DNA from: RGIG7213 sp045124505
Lineage (GTDB): Bacteria; Bacillota; Clostridia; Oscillospirales; CAG-272
Direction of reading: 5' to 3'
Assembly (NCBI GenBank): GCA_045124505.1
Contig: JBGVLZ010000061.1
Span: forward strand, 1-64,000
Length of the DNA: 64,000 nucleotides
The notes beneath the pieces are model-generated. The model did no database searches and had not been told where the DNA came from. It worked only from the letters and a program-made list of their open reading frames with translations. Made by a program: the position numbers and the translations under genes. Positions 1-9,783 of the stretch are shown piece after piece; position 1 is the first letter of the stretch; each line of letters opens with the position of its first letter.

Positions 1-1202
1 CCTGTCTTATCAATTACTCTGTAGAAATCAGCATCTGTAGCAATGTTAGATACAAATGTTTCAAGGCTTTCACCTCTTACAGTAGCCATTCTGACAAGAA
101 TCATACCCTGTGCCTCATCAACAGTATACTTGCTGCCGGATACTACTGTGATAGCTTCGGGAGCAGTTGTGCTGCCGTCTGAATAGTTGTATGTAATTGT
201 TGTTGTTTCTGCTGCAAGAACATCATTACCACTCTGAACAGAAACTTTAGACCAAGCTTCTTCAGATGTTCTGCAGTAGATATTTTTAAGAGCTGCGCAA
301 TCAACGAATGCATACTTACCGATAGCAGTAACACCGGGGATATTTGTTGCTGTGGGATCCTCTACTGCCAAAGTTGCGTTGGAATACTTGCCCATGTTTG
401 ATAAAGCATAGCATCTGATATCTTCTCTCGCATTTGCCTGGTCAGCAGCAAGGAATCTGTTGTTTGAACCGGGAGCAAGCCATGCTTTGTTTGTTGCATC
501 ATATGTCCATACAGTGGAAATTTCATCGCCCTGTACAGTTTCACCTGTTTCAGCATCTGTTGTTGTTTTGTAAAGCGGAACTGTTTCTGTATACTTGAAA
601 CCTGTTGTGCTTGTACCTTCATGATACAAATAATTCTTTACTCCTTCATAGAAGTAGTAAATACGGTATGCGGGAGCACCGTCAAGCGTTGTAGCTTCTT
701 CTATGTAAAAATCACGTGCAATAACGGGGTTGGAAGTTGCTTTCAAGCCACCGGATACAGTATTAGCATAAATAGGAGCATTCAAATTGTATGCCATCAA
801 CTTATAGGGCTTGTTAAGCTCAAAATTCTCAACGGGAACGTAGGGAGCATAAATACCTGCGGAAAGTACAACAGTTTCAAGTGCTGTACAAGCTTCAAAA
901 GCATTTTCGCCGATGGAGTTAACATTTTCGCCGATAACTACCTTCTTGATATCAGCGGCGTAGATTACCCACGGAGCGGAAAGATCAGTAACAGTACCAT
1001 CTGCATTTTCCTTATCTTTGTTGGAATAATTGTACATAAGACCTGTACCGTCGATGGTAAGTGTACCCTCGCTGTCAAGTGTCCATGTAAGATTTGATCC
1101 GCATGTACCGTTTGCAACTTCTGCAGCGCTTACAGCGGAGACGGAAAAGATTGCAGTTGCGATCATTGCAACGCAAAGAACGAGTGATAAAAACCTTTTC
1201 AT
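1..1202 (-). CDS. secreted BspA-like leucine-rich-repeat protein, 3' end missing
   Basis: This frame stays open from the ATG at 1202 to the left edge, so the first 400 codons of a longer protein are present. Residues 1-25 form a signal peptide (MKRFLSLVLCVAMIATAIFS, with a VSA-AE cleavage region). The mature start has the NGTCGSNLTW / GTLTIDGTGLMYNYS module that opens many BspA-like surface proteins, followed by LRR_5-type units (VNSIGENAFEACTALETVVL and, near residue 285, VTAIGKYAFVDCAALKNIY). Between them lies about 180 residues that I do not recognise. An AAAGGAG ribosome site precedes the start. The N-terminal module matches the BspA-dockerin protein at 56096, so the two are paralogues. 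Export and cell-surface or extracellular binding are inferred from family; the C-terminal anchoring or dockerin part would be outside the window. Confidence 0.8.
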   Translation of the reverse strand, partial: MKRFLSLVLCVAMIATAIFSVSAVSAAEVANGTCGSNLTWTLDSEGTLTIDGTGLMYNYSNKDKENADGTVTDLSAPWVIYAADIKKVVIGENVNSIGENAFEACTALETVVLSAGIYAPYVPVENFELNKPYKLMAYNLNAPIYANTVSGGLKATSNPVIARDFYIEEATTLDGAPAYRIYYFYEGVKNYLYHEGTSTTGFKYTETVPLYKTTTDAETGETVQGDEISTVWTYDATNKAWLAPGSNNRFLAADQANAREDIRCYALSNMGKYSNATLAVEDPTATNIPGVTAIGKYAFVDCAALKNIYCRTSEEAWSKVSVQSGNDVLAAETTTITYNYSDGSTTAPEAITVVSGSKYTVDEAQGMILVRMATVRGESLETFVSNIATDADFYRVIDKT

Positions 1203-1319
1203 TTTTTAATTCTCCTTTTCTGGTGATATTTTAGGTTTCCCGACAGATTATACCATCATAAGCTTATAATACGTATATACTAACTGTAAACTTTTAGTTA
1301 ATATAAGTTATAGGTATAA

Positions 1320-2675
1320 TTATTTATATTCGATAAGCACTGAACCGTTGCTGTTATATTTGACCGCATCGCAATCAAGCGATATGGAATCTACCGTTTT
1401 GAAATAGTCATCAACGGAATTGAAAACAGGTTTATAATTTGAAATGATACTCTCAGCGTTTTCCGCATTTCCCTTTAAAAGCTCACAAGCTATCAATATC
1501 TGGGCACATGCAGAATTTTTACAAAAGCACCAGGGATCGGTCATTCTGAAATCTATACTGTGGCAAGTACCCAAAGCGCCCGTACAGTTAAACTGCACCC
1601 CGGGCATAACGGTAGTTATATCACCGAAATCAGAGCACGACGTTCCCCATGCATCGTAAGTAAATTCGACTTTATCAGCTCCAACCAATTCAGAACAGCA
1701 CTTTTCGCAAAGCTTCATAAGATCCGCATCATGGTATTCAGGAGATGAACCGTGTCTGTCATGAAGCTCCACACATGCGCCAAATGCCGCCGCAGATGCA
1801 GCCAGTGCACGGTTAAGCTTTTTATTTTCATGTATTATACCGCCAAGCGTCTTCCCTCTTACATAGCTTTCGATAACTATTTCATCGGGAATGATATTTA
1901 CCGACGTCTGCACTCCCTTTACGATAGGATGGAATTTTGTACGCTCGCTGTCCACAAATGTTTCACGCAGAGCATTACATGCCTGAAGTCCGAGCATAGC
2001 GGCATACTGCGCATTCACACCGAGATGTGCGGCACAGCCTGCATGACTTGCGACACCTTTGTATTTAACCGTTTTAAGCACACAGCCGTGAAAGCCGAGC
2101 GCCGCTTTAAAAACAAATCCGTCGTCGTTTGTATTTGTATGTATCATGATGGCAACACCGCGCTCATTGAAAAATCCTCGTTTCATAAGCTCGGCCTTGC
2201 CTGCCATATAAGTGATCGCACCCTTTTCCCTGAGAGATTCACGGTAATCAAGCTGTATCATTTCCTCGGCGGGTACCGCAATAAGACGTATCTTACCGCA
2301 GATACCGTCAAGTATTTTTTCTTCCTTGAGTGCCCCTGCAATTCCCAAAAGCGCCGATACCTGTGCGTGGTGTCCGCAGGCATGCGACATTCCGCAAACC
2401 GCCTCGGGATGGTTTGCTATATCAAGCGCATCAAGCTCACCCATAATATAGACCGTCGGTCCGGCTTTGCCTGTGTCAATATCGGTATAAAACCCCGGAA
2501 TATCACCTGCGCACGTTACATTGTAACCCAATTCTTCAAATTTTTCTTTCAGATAGCCGTGTGCCTGCCACTCCGTATATCCTGTTTGCGGATGCTCCCA
2601 CAGCCATCTTTCCGCCTCAAGCATAAGATCTTTATTCTGTTCAACAGCACGGATTATCAAATCTTTTCTTTCCAT
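1320..2675 (-). CDS. M20 family amidohydrolase/peptidase (AbgB/HipO-like)
   Basis: A 451-residue zinc-dependent hydrolase of the M20D type. Visible motifs are GELDAL near residue 80 (bridging Asp), CGMSHACGHH at 94-103 with the metal-binding Cys/His pair, VPAEE at 134-138 (catalytic Glu), a central HTNTND region, and a late TCHSIDF His motif. Family members remove acyl or aminobenzoyl groups from amino acids or dipeptides in the cytoplasm, and no signal peptide is seen here. It is longer than the usual roughly 390 residues, similar to p-aminobenzoyl-glutamate hydrolase subunit B. The start follows the GH78 stop by two bases, so the two are co-transcribed. The exact substrate cannot be read from sequence. 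Confidence 0.85.
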   Translation of the reverse strand: MERKDLIIRAVEQNKDLMLEAERWLWEHPQTGYTEWQAHGYLKEKFEELGYNVTCAGDIPGFYTDIDTGKAGPTVYIMGELDALDIANHPEAVCGMSHACGHHAQVSALLGIAGALKEEKILDGICGKIRLIAVPAEEMIQLDYRESLREKGAITYMAGKAELMKRGFFNERGVAIMIHTNTNDDGFVFKAALGFHGCVLKTVKYKGVASHAGCAAHLGVNAQYAAMLGLQACNALRETFVDSERTKFHPIVKGVQTSVNIIPDEIVIESYVRGKTLGGIIHENKKLNRALAASAAAFGACVELHDRHGSSPEYHDADLMKLCEKCCSELVGADKVEFTYDAWGTSCSDFGDITTVMPGVQFNCTGALGTCHSIDFRMTDPWCFCKNSACAQILIACELLKGNAENAESIISNYKPVFNSVDDYFKTVDSISLDCDAVKYNSNGSVLIEYK

Positions 2676-2677
2676 AT

Positions 2678-5197
2678 TTACTCCTCATGTGTAAATAAGT
2701 ATGAACCGTATTCAACAGTCTTTGACTGACCTTCAAATTCGACATCAGCCGTAACACCGAATGGGATTGTTGCATACAGGCACTTTTTACCGTATCTTTT
2801 TACCCATTTAACCTCAATATCGCCGTAAGGCGTTGTAACTGTATCACGGCACGAAAGAAGCTCGCTCGGTAAATACGGTTTGATCAAAATACGTTTGAAT
2901 CCGCCGTCAACCGGTCTTACACCTGCAAGATACGCATGCATGAAATAATCGACCGCACCGTACATCGGATGATTGTGAGAGTTCATATTGGGATTCTTTT
3001 TAAGCTCCCATCTTTCCCAGACGGTTGTTGCTTCATTGTTTATTTCAAATCCTATCGAAGGATATTCAATTCTGTTCAGAAGCTTCCATGCAACGTCTGT
3101 ATATCCGTATTTTGCAAGCATTTCAAGTAAATATCTCGTTGTAAGGTTTCCCGTTGTTATGCGGTAATTATTCCCTTCAAGATCATCTTTCATTAGCTTT
3201 GCCGTTTTTGCTTTTACATGATCGGGCAAAATATCAAGCCAAAGCGCAAATGCATGCGCCCCCTGTGAGCCTGTTGATACCTTTCCTGTTTCGGCATCTA
3301 CCCATTTTTTATTAAACGCTTTCTTTATTTTTTCGGATATTTCATCATAATACCCTACTTTATCTTTTCTGCCCGTTAAACGTGCAAATTCAGACAAAAG
3401 CTTGCAGTTATAATATGAATATCCCGTAGACATAAGTACACCGGGCGTAACGGAGGAGCCTGCATCCTCATCACCCCTGCATGCATAAACAGGAGATGCC
3501 CAGTCACCGTAATAAGAATAATTTACTATATAATCATCGGATCTGTCAAGCAGACACTTTTCCCATTTCTCAAATCCGTCAAAGCATTCATCGATTATTC
3601 CTGCGTTGTTATAATGCAGATATGACTGATATGCAGCAATAAGATACGATGAACACACAGGATCCGCAGGATTACTTCCAAAAACATACGGCACAGTGCA
3701 TGTCACCGCACCGAAGATCTTCTGGCTTTCGTATATATCTCTTACGATTTTAGGAAACATTCTTCCCATATCAAAATTATACGGAGTAAGCTCAAAACGT
3801 ACAGTAGCATCGTTAAGCCATGCCATACGTTCATCTCTTTGCGGACAGTCAGTAAGTATTCCGTGTATATTTGCCCTTTCTGTTTGCACGGCATTTTTGT
3901 GTATACGGTTTACAAGCGGATTTCCGCATTCAAAATCAGATGAATTATCCACATCCGAATAGATAGCCGCCGCGTGGAAAAGCTCTTTTTCCGGATATTT
4001 TCCGTATCCTTCAAGCTGCATATATCTGAACCCGTGATACGTATGCTCAGGTATCCATGCATCATCAAAAGTTTCCTCACCGCTTGCAATATACGTATCG
4101 GTCGCTTTTGCTCCACGCAAGGGCAAATCGTATATTTTTCCCGTTTCATCATCAAGGACTTCTGCATATTTCATTTTTATACACTGTCCTTTTTTAATTC
4201 CATAATATAGAGGAAGCATACAGACACCCGCAATATTCTGACCGAAATCAAACACATAAGTATCATCATCGGCACGAAACATAGAAACAGGCGTATATAT
4301 TTTATTTGCTTTTATCGGTTGAACTGTCATAGGAAGCATCACACCGCCTGGCGCATCACATATAACTGCATTTCTTTCTTCATAATCATAAATTCCCGCA
4401 TCATACGTTGTGCCGTCAAAAATATTCGCTTCCACCGTATTTGAATACGATACTTTCCAATCCGTTCCCGTAACGATCCTCTCTTCAGTACCGTTGGTGT
4501 ATTTCAGATGAAGAATTGCCGCCAGCTGTGTTTTCCCCTCAAATGATATCGGTCTTTGCGTATTCGCCCTTACATGTTCACTGTCTGTATTGCGCCAGCC
4601 TGGTGCTGTCTCAAACTCAAGCATCGGGCATCTTCCGCTTTCAAAATATTCATGAAGATCAGTTATTACATTGTAATAACACACCTGTGAATAATCCGAG
4701 TGAACAGGATCAAGCACCGAGTCTGTAACAGGTACACCGTCAATCAAAACGGTATTATATCCGAGTCCGCAGACATAAAGGGTGGCAAATTTAACACTGC
4801 GTCTGGGTTTTATCTTTTTAGAAAAACGCAACACACGGCGCTGTGTATCACCCTGCATGGTTATCCACGGCGCATCAAAATCCACAACACCGCTGTAGAT
4901 CACATCATCTTTTGCTGCAGTATCGCCATTTGCGCTTTCAACAGTCAGATCAATAAATATCATTTCCCCTCTTGGAAGTGATTCTCCGTTATAGACAAAT
5001 GACTGTTCATCGCTCGCAACGATTCCCGTATCAAAAAACTCTCCGTCATCAGTTGAAAGGACTGCACGGTATGACATTTGTCTGTCACCTTTGGCATCGC
5101 TTGAAAGAGACCATGAAATAACAGGTGTGTCATTCAGAGTTATATTTCCCGATTCAATGGGACTGTAATCCAGAAAAATTTTATTTATGTAAAGCAT
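2678..5197 (-). CDS. alpha-L-rhamnosidase, GH78
   Basis: An 839-residue glycosidase predicted to release terminal alpha-L-rhamnose from plant or bacterial glycans. N-terminal beta-sandwich regions contain the rhamnosidase-N signature around FDFGQNIAGVC. The (alpha/alpha)6-barrel carries DCPQRDERMAWLNDA near residue 450, the GH78 general-acid segment. The C-terminal beta domain has PYGDIEVKW. No signal peptide is evident, so it probably acts on imported oligosaccharides in the cytoplasm. It starts ten bases after the U32 stop and ends two bases before the M20 gene, so it sits at the tail of the uppP-ftsK-mltG run, an odd setting for a catabolic enzyme. Confidence 0.9.
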   Translation of the reverse strand: MLYINKIFLDYSPIESGNITLNDTPVISWSLSSDAKGDRQMSYRAVLSTDDGEFFDTGIVASDEQSFVYNGESLPRGEMIFIDLTVESANGDTAAKDDVIYSGVVDFDAPWITMQGDTQRRVLRFSKKIKPRRSVKFATLYVCGLGYNTVLIDGVPVTDSVLDPVHSDYSQVCYYNVITDLHEYFESGRCPMLEFETAPGWRNTDSEHVRANTQRPISFEGKTQLAAILHLKYTNGTEERIVTGTDWKVSYSNTVEANIFDGTTYDAGIYDYEERNAVICDAPGGVMLPMTVQPIKANKIYTPVSMFRADDDTYVFDFGQNIAGVCMLPLYYGIKKGQCIKMKYAEVLDDETGKIYDLPLRGAKATDTYIASGEETFDDAWIPEHTYHGFRYMQLEGYGKYPEKELFHAAAIYSDVDNSSDFECGNPLVNRIHKNAVQTERANIHGILTDCPQRDERMAWLNDATVRFELTPYNFDMGRMFPKIVRDIYESQKIFGAVTCTVPYVFGSNPADPVCSSYLIAAYQSYLHYNNAGIIDECFDGFEKWEKCLLDRSDDYIVNYSYYGDWASPVYACRGDEDAGSSVTPGVLMSTGYSYYNCKLLSEFARLTGRKDKVGYYDEISEKIKKAFNKKWVDAETGKVSTGSQGAHAFALWLDILPDHVKAKTAKLMKDDLEGNNYRITTGNLTTRYLLEMLAKYGYTDVAWKLLNRIEYPSIGFEINNEATTVWERWELKKNPNMNSHNHPMYGAVDYFMHAYLAGVRPVDGGFKRILIKPYLPSELLSCRDTVTTPYGDIEVKWVKRYGKKCLYATIPFGVTADVEFEGQSKTVEYGSYLFTHEE

Positions 5198-5207
5198 ATT
5201 ATCACCT

Positions 5208-6428
5208 TCAAGCGCCTCTTATTATATCGCCTTTTTTTACTTCAAACGGCATTACGATACTGAATATCATACCGGGATGAGGTGCTGAATCTATTTTTTC
5301 GCCTTCGTCGTTATACATTTCACCGACTTCAAACATCACTCCGGGGTGTCCGGGTGACATAAGCTCTGCCATCTGACCGCTTACAACTTTGTTTTTTTGC
5401 AAAAATGTTGCCCTTTTTGTTTCAGGATCGTATGAAAGTGCTGTTGCAATATAAGACTTTTCACGCAAATATCCGCCCTCCGTGACGGTTTTTGCGTCTT
5501 CCATGGGTTTATCGAAAAAGTATCCCGTGTCATATTCTCTGTGGCTTACAGACGAAAGCTCATATCCCCATACAGGATCATATTTATAATTTTCGGGATC
5601 TTTTATATAACTGTCGAGCGCCATACGGTATGTATTTGTAACAACAGATGCATAATATGCACTTTTCATTCTGCCCTCTATTTTAAGCGAGTCAACACCC
5701 GCTTCAAAAAGCTCGGGAATATGCTCAATCATGCACATATCCTTTGATGAAAATATAAACGAGCCCTCGTCCGTCTGCATTATCTCGGGCACATCATCAG
5801 GACGTTTTTCTTCTTCAAGCCTGTAAAGCTTATAGTTCCAACGGCACGGCTGTGTGCATGCGCCTCGGTTGGCATCACGCTTTACAAAGTGGTTTGATAT
5901 GAGGCATCTTCCGCTGTACGAAATGCACATTGAGCCGTGTATGAACACCTCAAGCTCAAGCTCCTTCGGAATATTTGCCCTTATTTTTTTAATTTCATCG
6001 ATATTGAGCTCACGGCTCAGAACAATTCGCTTTGCACCAAGAGCCATATACGCAAGGCACGCTTCGCTGTTGACAACACTTGCCTGTGTTGATATATGTA
6101 TTTCGCAGTTTGGTATGACACGTTTCAAAAGCGTCATAACACCAAGGTCGGCAACGATGAAAGCATCGATGCCGAAATCCTTTATTTCATTTAAAAAAGC
6201 TTCAAGACGGGCAAATTCATCATCACGAGGCATAGTATTCAGTGTAAGGTATACCTTAACACCTCTTTCGTGTGCGTATTTGCACGCCTCTTTAAGCTCA
6301 TCATTATCAAAATTGTCGGCGGCGGAGCGCATACCGAACATATGACCTGCAAGATATACCGCATCCGCACCGTATAAAATTGCCGCTTTTAATTTTTCAA
6401 AATTACCTGCGGGGGATAAAAGCTCCAT
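5208..6428 (-). CDS. U32 family peptidase / tRNA U34 hydroxylation protein (TrhP-like)
   Basis: The 406-residue start MELLSPAGNFEKL at 6428 was chosen because GGAGAAATAAT precedes it; a longer frame to 6518 runs into mltG and has no ribosome site. The U32 signature is complete (VFIHGSMCISYSGRC, followed by further cysteines in GACTQPCRW). Characterised U32 proteins (YegQ/TrhP in E. coli, YrrN/YrrO in Bacillus) take part in prephenate-dependent 5-hydroxyuridine formation at tRNA position 34, and RlhA modifies 23S rRNA; true peptidase activity is doubtful. The position directly after mltG matches the yrrL-yrrN-yrrO order in Bacillus, which supports the TrhP-like reading. One base separates it from mltG. 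Confidence 0.88.
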   Translation of the reverse strand: MELLSPAGNFEKLKAAILYGADAVYLAGHMFGMRSAADNFDNDELKEACKYAHERGVKVYLTLNTMPRDDEFARLEAFLNEIKDFGIDAFIVADLGVMTLLKRVIPNCEIHISTQASVVNSEACLAYMALGAKRIVLSRELNIDEIKKIRANIPKELELEVFIHGSMCISYSGRCLISNHFVKRDANRGACTQPCRWNYKLYRLEEEKRPDDVPEIMQTDEGSFIFSSKDMCMIEHIPELFEAGVDSLKIEGRMKSAYYASVVTNTYRMALDSYIKDPENYKYDPVWGYELSSVSHREYDTGYFFDKPMEDAKTVTEGGYLREKSYIATALSYDPETKRATFLQKNKVVSGQMAELMSPGHPGVMFEVGEMYNDEGEKIDSAPHPGMIFSIVMPFEVKKGDIIRGA

Positions 6429-6429
6429 A

Positions 6430-7662
6430 TTATTTCTCCGATTGTATTTCCTTGATATTTTTGTTATGCTCTGCCAAAGTTGTGGCATATAACATTTCTC
6501 CGTTTGCACGCGAAACAAAGTAATAATAATTTGTTTCAGCAGGCTGAAGTGCCGTCAGTATCGCTGTAGCACCGGGATTGCACACAGCACCGGGTGTAAG
6601 TCCCGGACGCAGGTATGTGTTATACGGGTGGTCTATCTTGAGATCATCCGGTGTTATTTCATTCTTATGCGTTGCAAAAGCATACTGGATAGTTGCATCG
6701 CTTTCGAGATACGGATACGATGACGGTTTTGCAAGTCTGTTATGGAATACGCTTGAAACAAGCTCAAAGTCGGTAGAATATTTCGCTTCTGCCTGTATCA
6801 TAGATGCAATTATAATATAGTCATCGAGTGAAAATTTTGATTTTTCGATAGCTTCATAGTATTCTTCGTTGAAACGTGCTTCAAATCCGTCAAGCAGTGT
6901 CATGATTATTCTTGTTTCGCTCCAGTCCTTGAAAAACTCATAGGTATCGGGGAAAAGATATCCTTCAAGACGGTACTTACGGTCAGGCGAAAGCTTCTTT
7001 TCATCCAGAAGCTGTATGAATTTATAATCGCTGAAGTCCCCGTTTTGTATTGCATCTGCAAATCCTTCTTCTGTTCCCATACCGTTTGAAACAAACAGAT
7101 CTATTATTTCATCAACAGTAAAGCCTTCGGGGATAGTGAGCGTAATTATCTGTCTTTCTGCGGACTGCTTTTTGAAAAATGCAAGAAGTGCATCATAATT
7201 CATATTTGATGCCACTTCATATTTTCCGGGTTCAAATCCGTCCGTTTCTTCACGAAGCTGTGCATAATATTTAAATACCGTGGGGTATTTAACAATACCT
7301 TCATCACCGAGAAGCTTTGCAAGCTCGCTGACCGTGACATAATTTCCAAGCGATATTTCAGCCGTTACTTCTTTTTTCTGAAATGCAAAAACATCATTGG
7401 CAATAGATACGGCAAAAAAACTGCATACACCTGATATAATAAGAACAAATACAATATATACAACAGCCATCACTGCACTGTATACGGAGCTTGCTGTCTT
7501 TACTTCGTATTCTCTGCCGAGTTCATCTGTTTTTACCTTTTTGTCTTTTTTCTTTTCTTCTTTTTCCGCCACATCATTGACTTTTGGAGTTTCGTGAGTG
7601 TCGGAATGTTTATATTCAAATGTGTTTTTTTCGCCGATGTCTTTGCTGTTATTTTTACTCAT
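6430..7662 (-). CDS. mltG: endolytic transglycosylase MltG (YceG-like)
   Basis: A 410-residue membrane enzyme that cuts nascent peptidoglycan glycan strands and so sets their length. A charged, Lys/Glu-rich cytoplasmic N-terminus (about 1-60) leads to a single transmembrane segment (about 65-90), then a LysM-like subdomain and the YceG catalytic domain. The catalytic Glu lies in ASMIQAEAKY near residue 289, followed by VFHNRL and the YNTYLRPGLTPGAVCNPG segment typical of the family. It lies between a CPBP protease gene and the U32 gene in an operon that also holds uppP and ftsK, consistent with a cell-wall and division role. Confidence 0.93.
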   Translation of the reverse strand: MSKNNSKDIGEKNTFEYKHSDTHETPKVNDVAEKEEKKKDKKVKTDELGREYEVKTASSVYSAVMAVVYIVFVLIISGVCSFFAVSIANDVFAFQKKEVTAEISLGNYVTVSELAKLLGDEGIVKYPTVFKYYAQLREETDGFEPGKYEVASNMNYDALLAFFKKQSAERQIITLTIPEGFTVDEIIDLFVSNGMGTEEGFADAIQNGDFSDYKFIQLLDEKKLSPDRKYRLEGYLFPDTYEFFKDWSETRIIMTLLDGFEARFNEEYYEAIEKSKFSLDDYIIIASMIQAEAKYSTDFELVSSVFHNRLAKPSSYPYLESDATIQYAFATHKNEITPDDLKIDHPYNTYLRPGLTPGAVCNPGATAILTALQPAETNYYYFVSRANGEMLYATTLAEHNKNIKEIQSEK

Positions 7663-7690
7663 AACAATATACCTTTCTTTAAAAGCGGGC

Positions 7691-8602
7691 TTATCCGTTC
7701 AATCTGACGACCGATGCGACTGCAAAATACACAACGCACAGTAAAAACGACGGGGAAAGCACCGATATCAAAAAATCACGTATTACAAGCGTCAATTCCC
7801 TTTTAGGAGGATTTTCATTTTCGCTTATTGTGGAAGAATATCTGTACAGAATATCCTCTGCGTGCGACAGACACACAAATAATAGAAGCAGGAATAAAGA
7901 ACCTATAATAAAAACAAACAGCGGGGCATTATCAGGTCTTACGATCATCTGCCACAGATAATCTTCAAAAAATATAACGAAAGCATTATTGAGAAAATGC
8001 ATTATCATACACGGAAATACCGATCTTGTTATAAGAGCCACGGAAGCAAGAATGATTCCCGAAATAAAATACAGCAAAAAGTCATTTATCGAAAAATGAA
8101 GCATCGAAAATAAAAGCGATGACAAAACGACAGAACACACTATACCGTATTTTTTATATGAGCAAAGCACTATCCCTCTGAAAACAAATTCTTCACAGAC
8201 AGCGGGGCACACACAGTACACAAGCAGGATAAAAACTGCATTTGACGGCGAAACACCGCCAGTTGAAACCGTCGGCACGTACTGACCGTCTGATAAATAA
8301 ATACCTGTAAGACGTATCAGTGCTGTTGAAAGAAACATCAAAAGAGATGCAGGAACGATAAATGCAAGAGATCTTAAGCCGAAGGGCTTCAAGTTTATCT
8401 TTCTGATATGATCCGCCCCGTTTATACGGCAATAAAACAGCCCCGGCAGAACAAATGTGATTATTTGCAAAATCAGAACCGCAAAAAATGTTTCAGTTCC
8501 GTAATTGTTTTCTTCAAGCGTCACCAACCCCGACAAAGAGGTGAGAATATATGTCACAAGAACAAACAAAGGAACCTTGTGATATGTTTTAAATACGGGC
8601 AA
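7691..8602 (-). CDS. CPBP family intramembrane glutamic protease
   Basis: A 303-residue polytopic membrane protein with about eight hydrophobic segments. The Abi/CPBP motifs are present: CEEFVFRGIV near residue 137 (EExxxR), a second motif around FSMLHFSIND near 167 (conserved His), and a later HFLNN segment. The family covers Rce1-like proteases, bacteriocin self-immunity proteins and membrane-anchored regulators; which applies here cannot be told. It overlaps the preceding cyclo-ligase gene by 14 bases, so translation is probably coupled. Confidence 0.82.
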   Translation of the reverse strand: MPVFKTYHKVPLFVLVTYILTSLSGLVTLEENNYGTETFFAVLILQIITFVLPGLFYCRINGADHIRKINLKPFGLRSLAFIVPASLLMFLSTALIRLTGIYLSDGQYVPTVSTGGVSPSNAVFILLVYCVCPAVCEEFVFRGIVLCSYKKYGIVCSVVLSSLLFSMLHFSINDFLLYFISGIILASVALITRSVFPCMIMHFLNNAFVIFFEDYLWQMIVRPDNAPLFVFIIGSLFLLLLFVCLSHAEDILYRYSSTISENENPPKRELTLVIRDFLISVLSPSFLLCVVYFAVASVVRLNG

Positions 8603-9188
8603 TTGACAATACCCCTTCCTCTGTCACAATGGCGTTTGCACGCACATCGAACTTACCTCTCGGAAGCGGTACATCCGACACAAGACTTTTATATGCAATA
8701 CCTATGACAGAACCTGTAAAATGCGAAAGATATCTGTCATAAAATCCTTTTCCGTAACCTATTCTGTAGCCATACTTGTCATATACCAAAGCGGGCACAA
8801 GACATATGGCACAGCTGTTTGTCCTTTTACTGAATTTTTCGTTTGTTTCCGGCGGCTCAGAAATTCCGAATGTTCCGCCCTTCTGCAATTCATCAAGCGA
8901 CGTGACGAAATGAAAATTCATCTTATTTGTACCGGGAATACATCTCGGATAAGCCACACGCTTGCCGTCTGCAAGTGCCCTTTCGGCAATAGCATCTACA
9001 TTAATTTCATCGCGCACGGGCGAATACATAAGTATCGTGTCGCAATATCTGTACGAAATACACGAAAGAAACTTCTCGCATATCTTACTGTCAAGCAGCT
9101 TTTTTTCTTCTTCAGATATACTCGCACGTATCTTTCTGTATTTTTCCCTTATCTGGAATTTTTCTTCTCTTAATTCAAATACCGGCAT
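8589..9188 (-). CDS. 5-formyltetrahydrofolate cyclo-ligase
   Basis: A 199-residue cytoplasmic enzyme that uses ATP to turn 5-formyl-THF into 5,10-methenyl-THF, recovering a stored or inhibitory folate. Diagnostic segments are the N-terminal REKYRKIRASIS (substrate and ATP contacts), a central YSPVRDEINVD, and the C-terminal GYRIGYGKGFYDRYL loop, which binds ATP phosphates. Length matches the family (about 180-200). It overlaps both neighbours: its start lies inside the end of the DJ-1-like gene and its end lies inside the start of the CPBP gene. Confidence 0.92.
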   Translation of the reverse strand: MPVFELREEKFQIREKYRKIRASISEEEKKLLDSKICEKFLSCISYRYCDTILMYSPVRDEINVDAIAERALADGKRVAYPRCIPGTNKMNFHFVTSLDELQKGGTFGISEPPETNEKFSKRTNSCAICLVPALVYDKYGYRIGYGKGFYDRYLSHFTGSVIGIAYKSLVSDVPLPRGKFDVRANAIVTEEGVLSIARI

Positions 9189-9729
9189 ACATTATTTCTC
9201 CAAGTATCCTGTCAGCTGTTTTCTCGTCTTTAAGTGTTTTTATTATTGCCGCTGAAAATTCCACGGCACATCCCATTCCCTTTGCAGTTATTATATTTCC
9301 GCAAACGGTTACGCTTTTTCCCGTATATTCACATCCGTCAAGATATTTTTCAAATCCGGGGTAGCACGTTGCGCATTTGCCTTGAAGCAATCCGTGAATA
9401 CCTAAAACCGACGGCGCGGCACATATTGCCGCCAAAACTATACCTTTTTCATGCGCCGCTTTCAGATATCCTGCAACATCAGCACTTTCCGAAAGCGTTT
9501 TCGTGCCGACACCGCCTCCGGGAAGTATAAGACATTCCGCATTTGCAACGTCCGATACAGTTATATCCGAGTTCATAATATCAGCATCAAAATTGATACC
9601 GTGTGCGCCTTTTATCTTCTTTTCGGAAAGCGATACCGTTTTTACATCAATATCGGCACGGCGAAGCATGTCAAGCGTTACAAGTGCTTCACATTCTTCA
9701 AGGCCGTCAGCACAAAGCATATATACCAT
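9175..9729 (-). CDS. DJ-1/PfpI family protein (YajL/ThiJ-like)
   Basis: The start is placed at the ATG at 9729 because GGAGAAGGG lies just upstream; an in-frame TTG ten codons earlier has no ribosome site. The 184-residue product has the Glu of GLEECEAL near residue 12, GGGVGTKTL, and the nucleophile-elbow Cys in AAICAAPSVLG near residue 103, the arrangement of the DJ-1/YajL branch. Members are linked to oxidative-stress protection or glyoxalase/deglycase activity; the old name ThiJ does not imply a thiamin role. It sits between a GNAT gene and the folate cyclo-ligase in the operon. Confidence 0.87.
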   Translation of the reverse strand: MVYMLCADGLEECEALVTLDMLRRADIDVKTVSLSEKKIKGAHGINFDADIMNSDITVSDVANAECLILPGGGVGTKTLSESADVAGYLKAAHEKGIVLAAICAAPSVLGIHGLLQGKCATCYPGFEKYLDGCEYTGKSVTVCGNIITAKGMGCAVEFSAAIIKTLKDEKTADRILGEIMYAGI

Positions 9730-9783
9730 AATTTTTCCCTTCTCCGCCAAGCGGTTCAATCAAAGTCCGATCCCGTCTGTAAA

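Noticed and set aside
621..1097. Plus-strand frame of 158 residues
   Set aside because: It lies opposite the secreted BspA-like gene, whose frame has a signal peptide and family motifs; the plus frame has neither.
1752..2729. Plus-strand frame of 325 residues
   Set aside because: It is the shadow of the M20 gene; composition is rich in Cys/His/Arg as expected for antisense reading.
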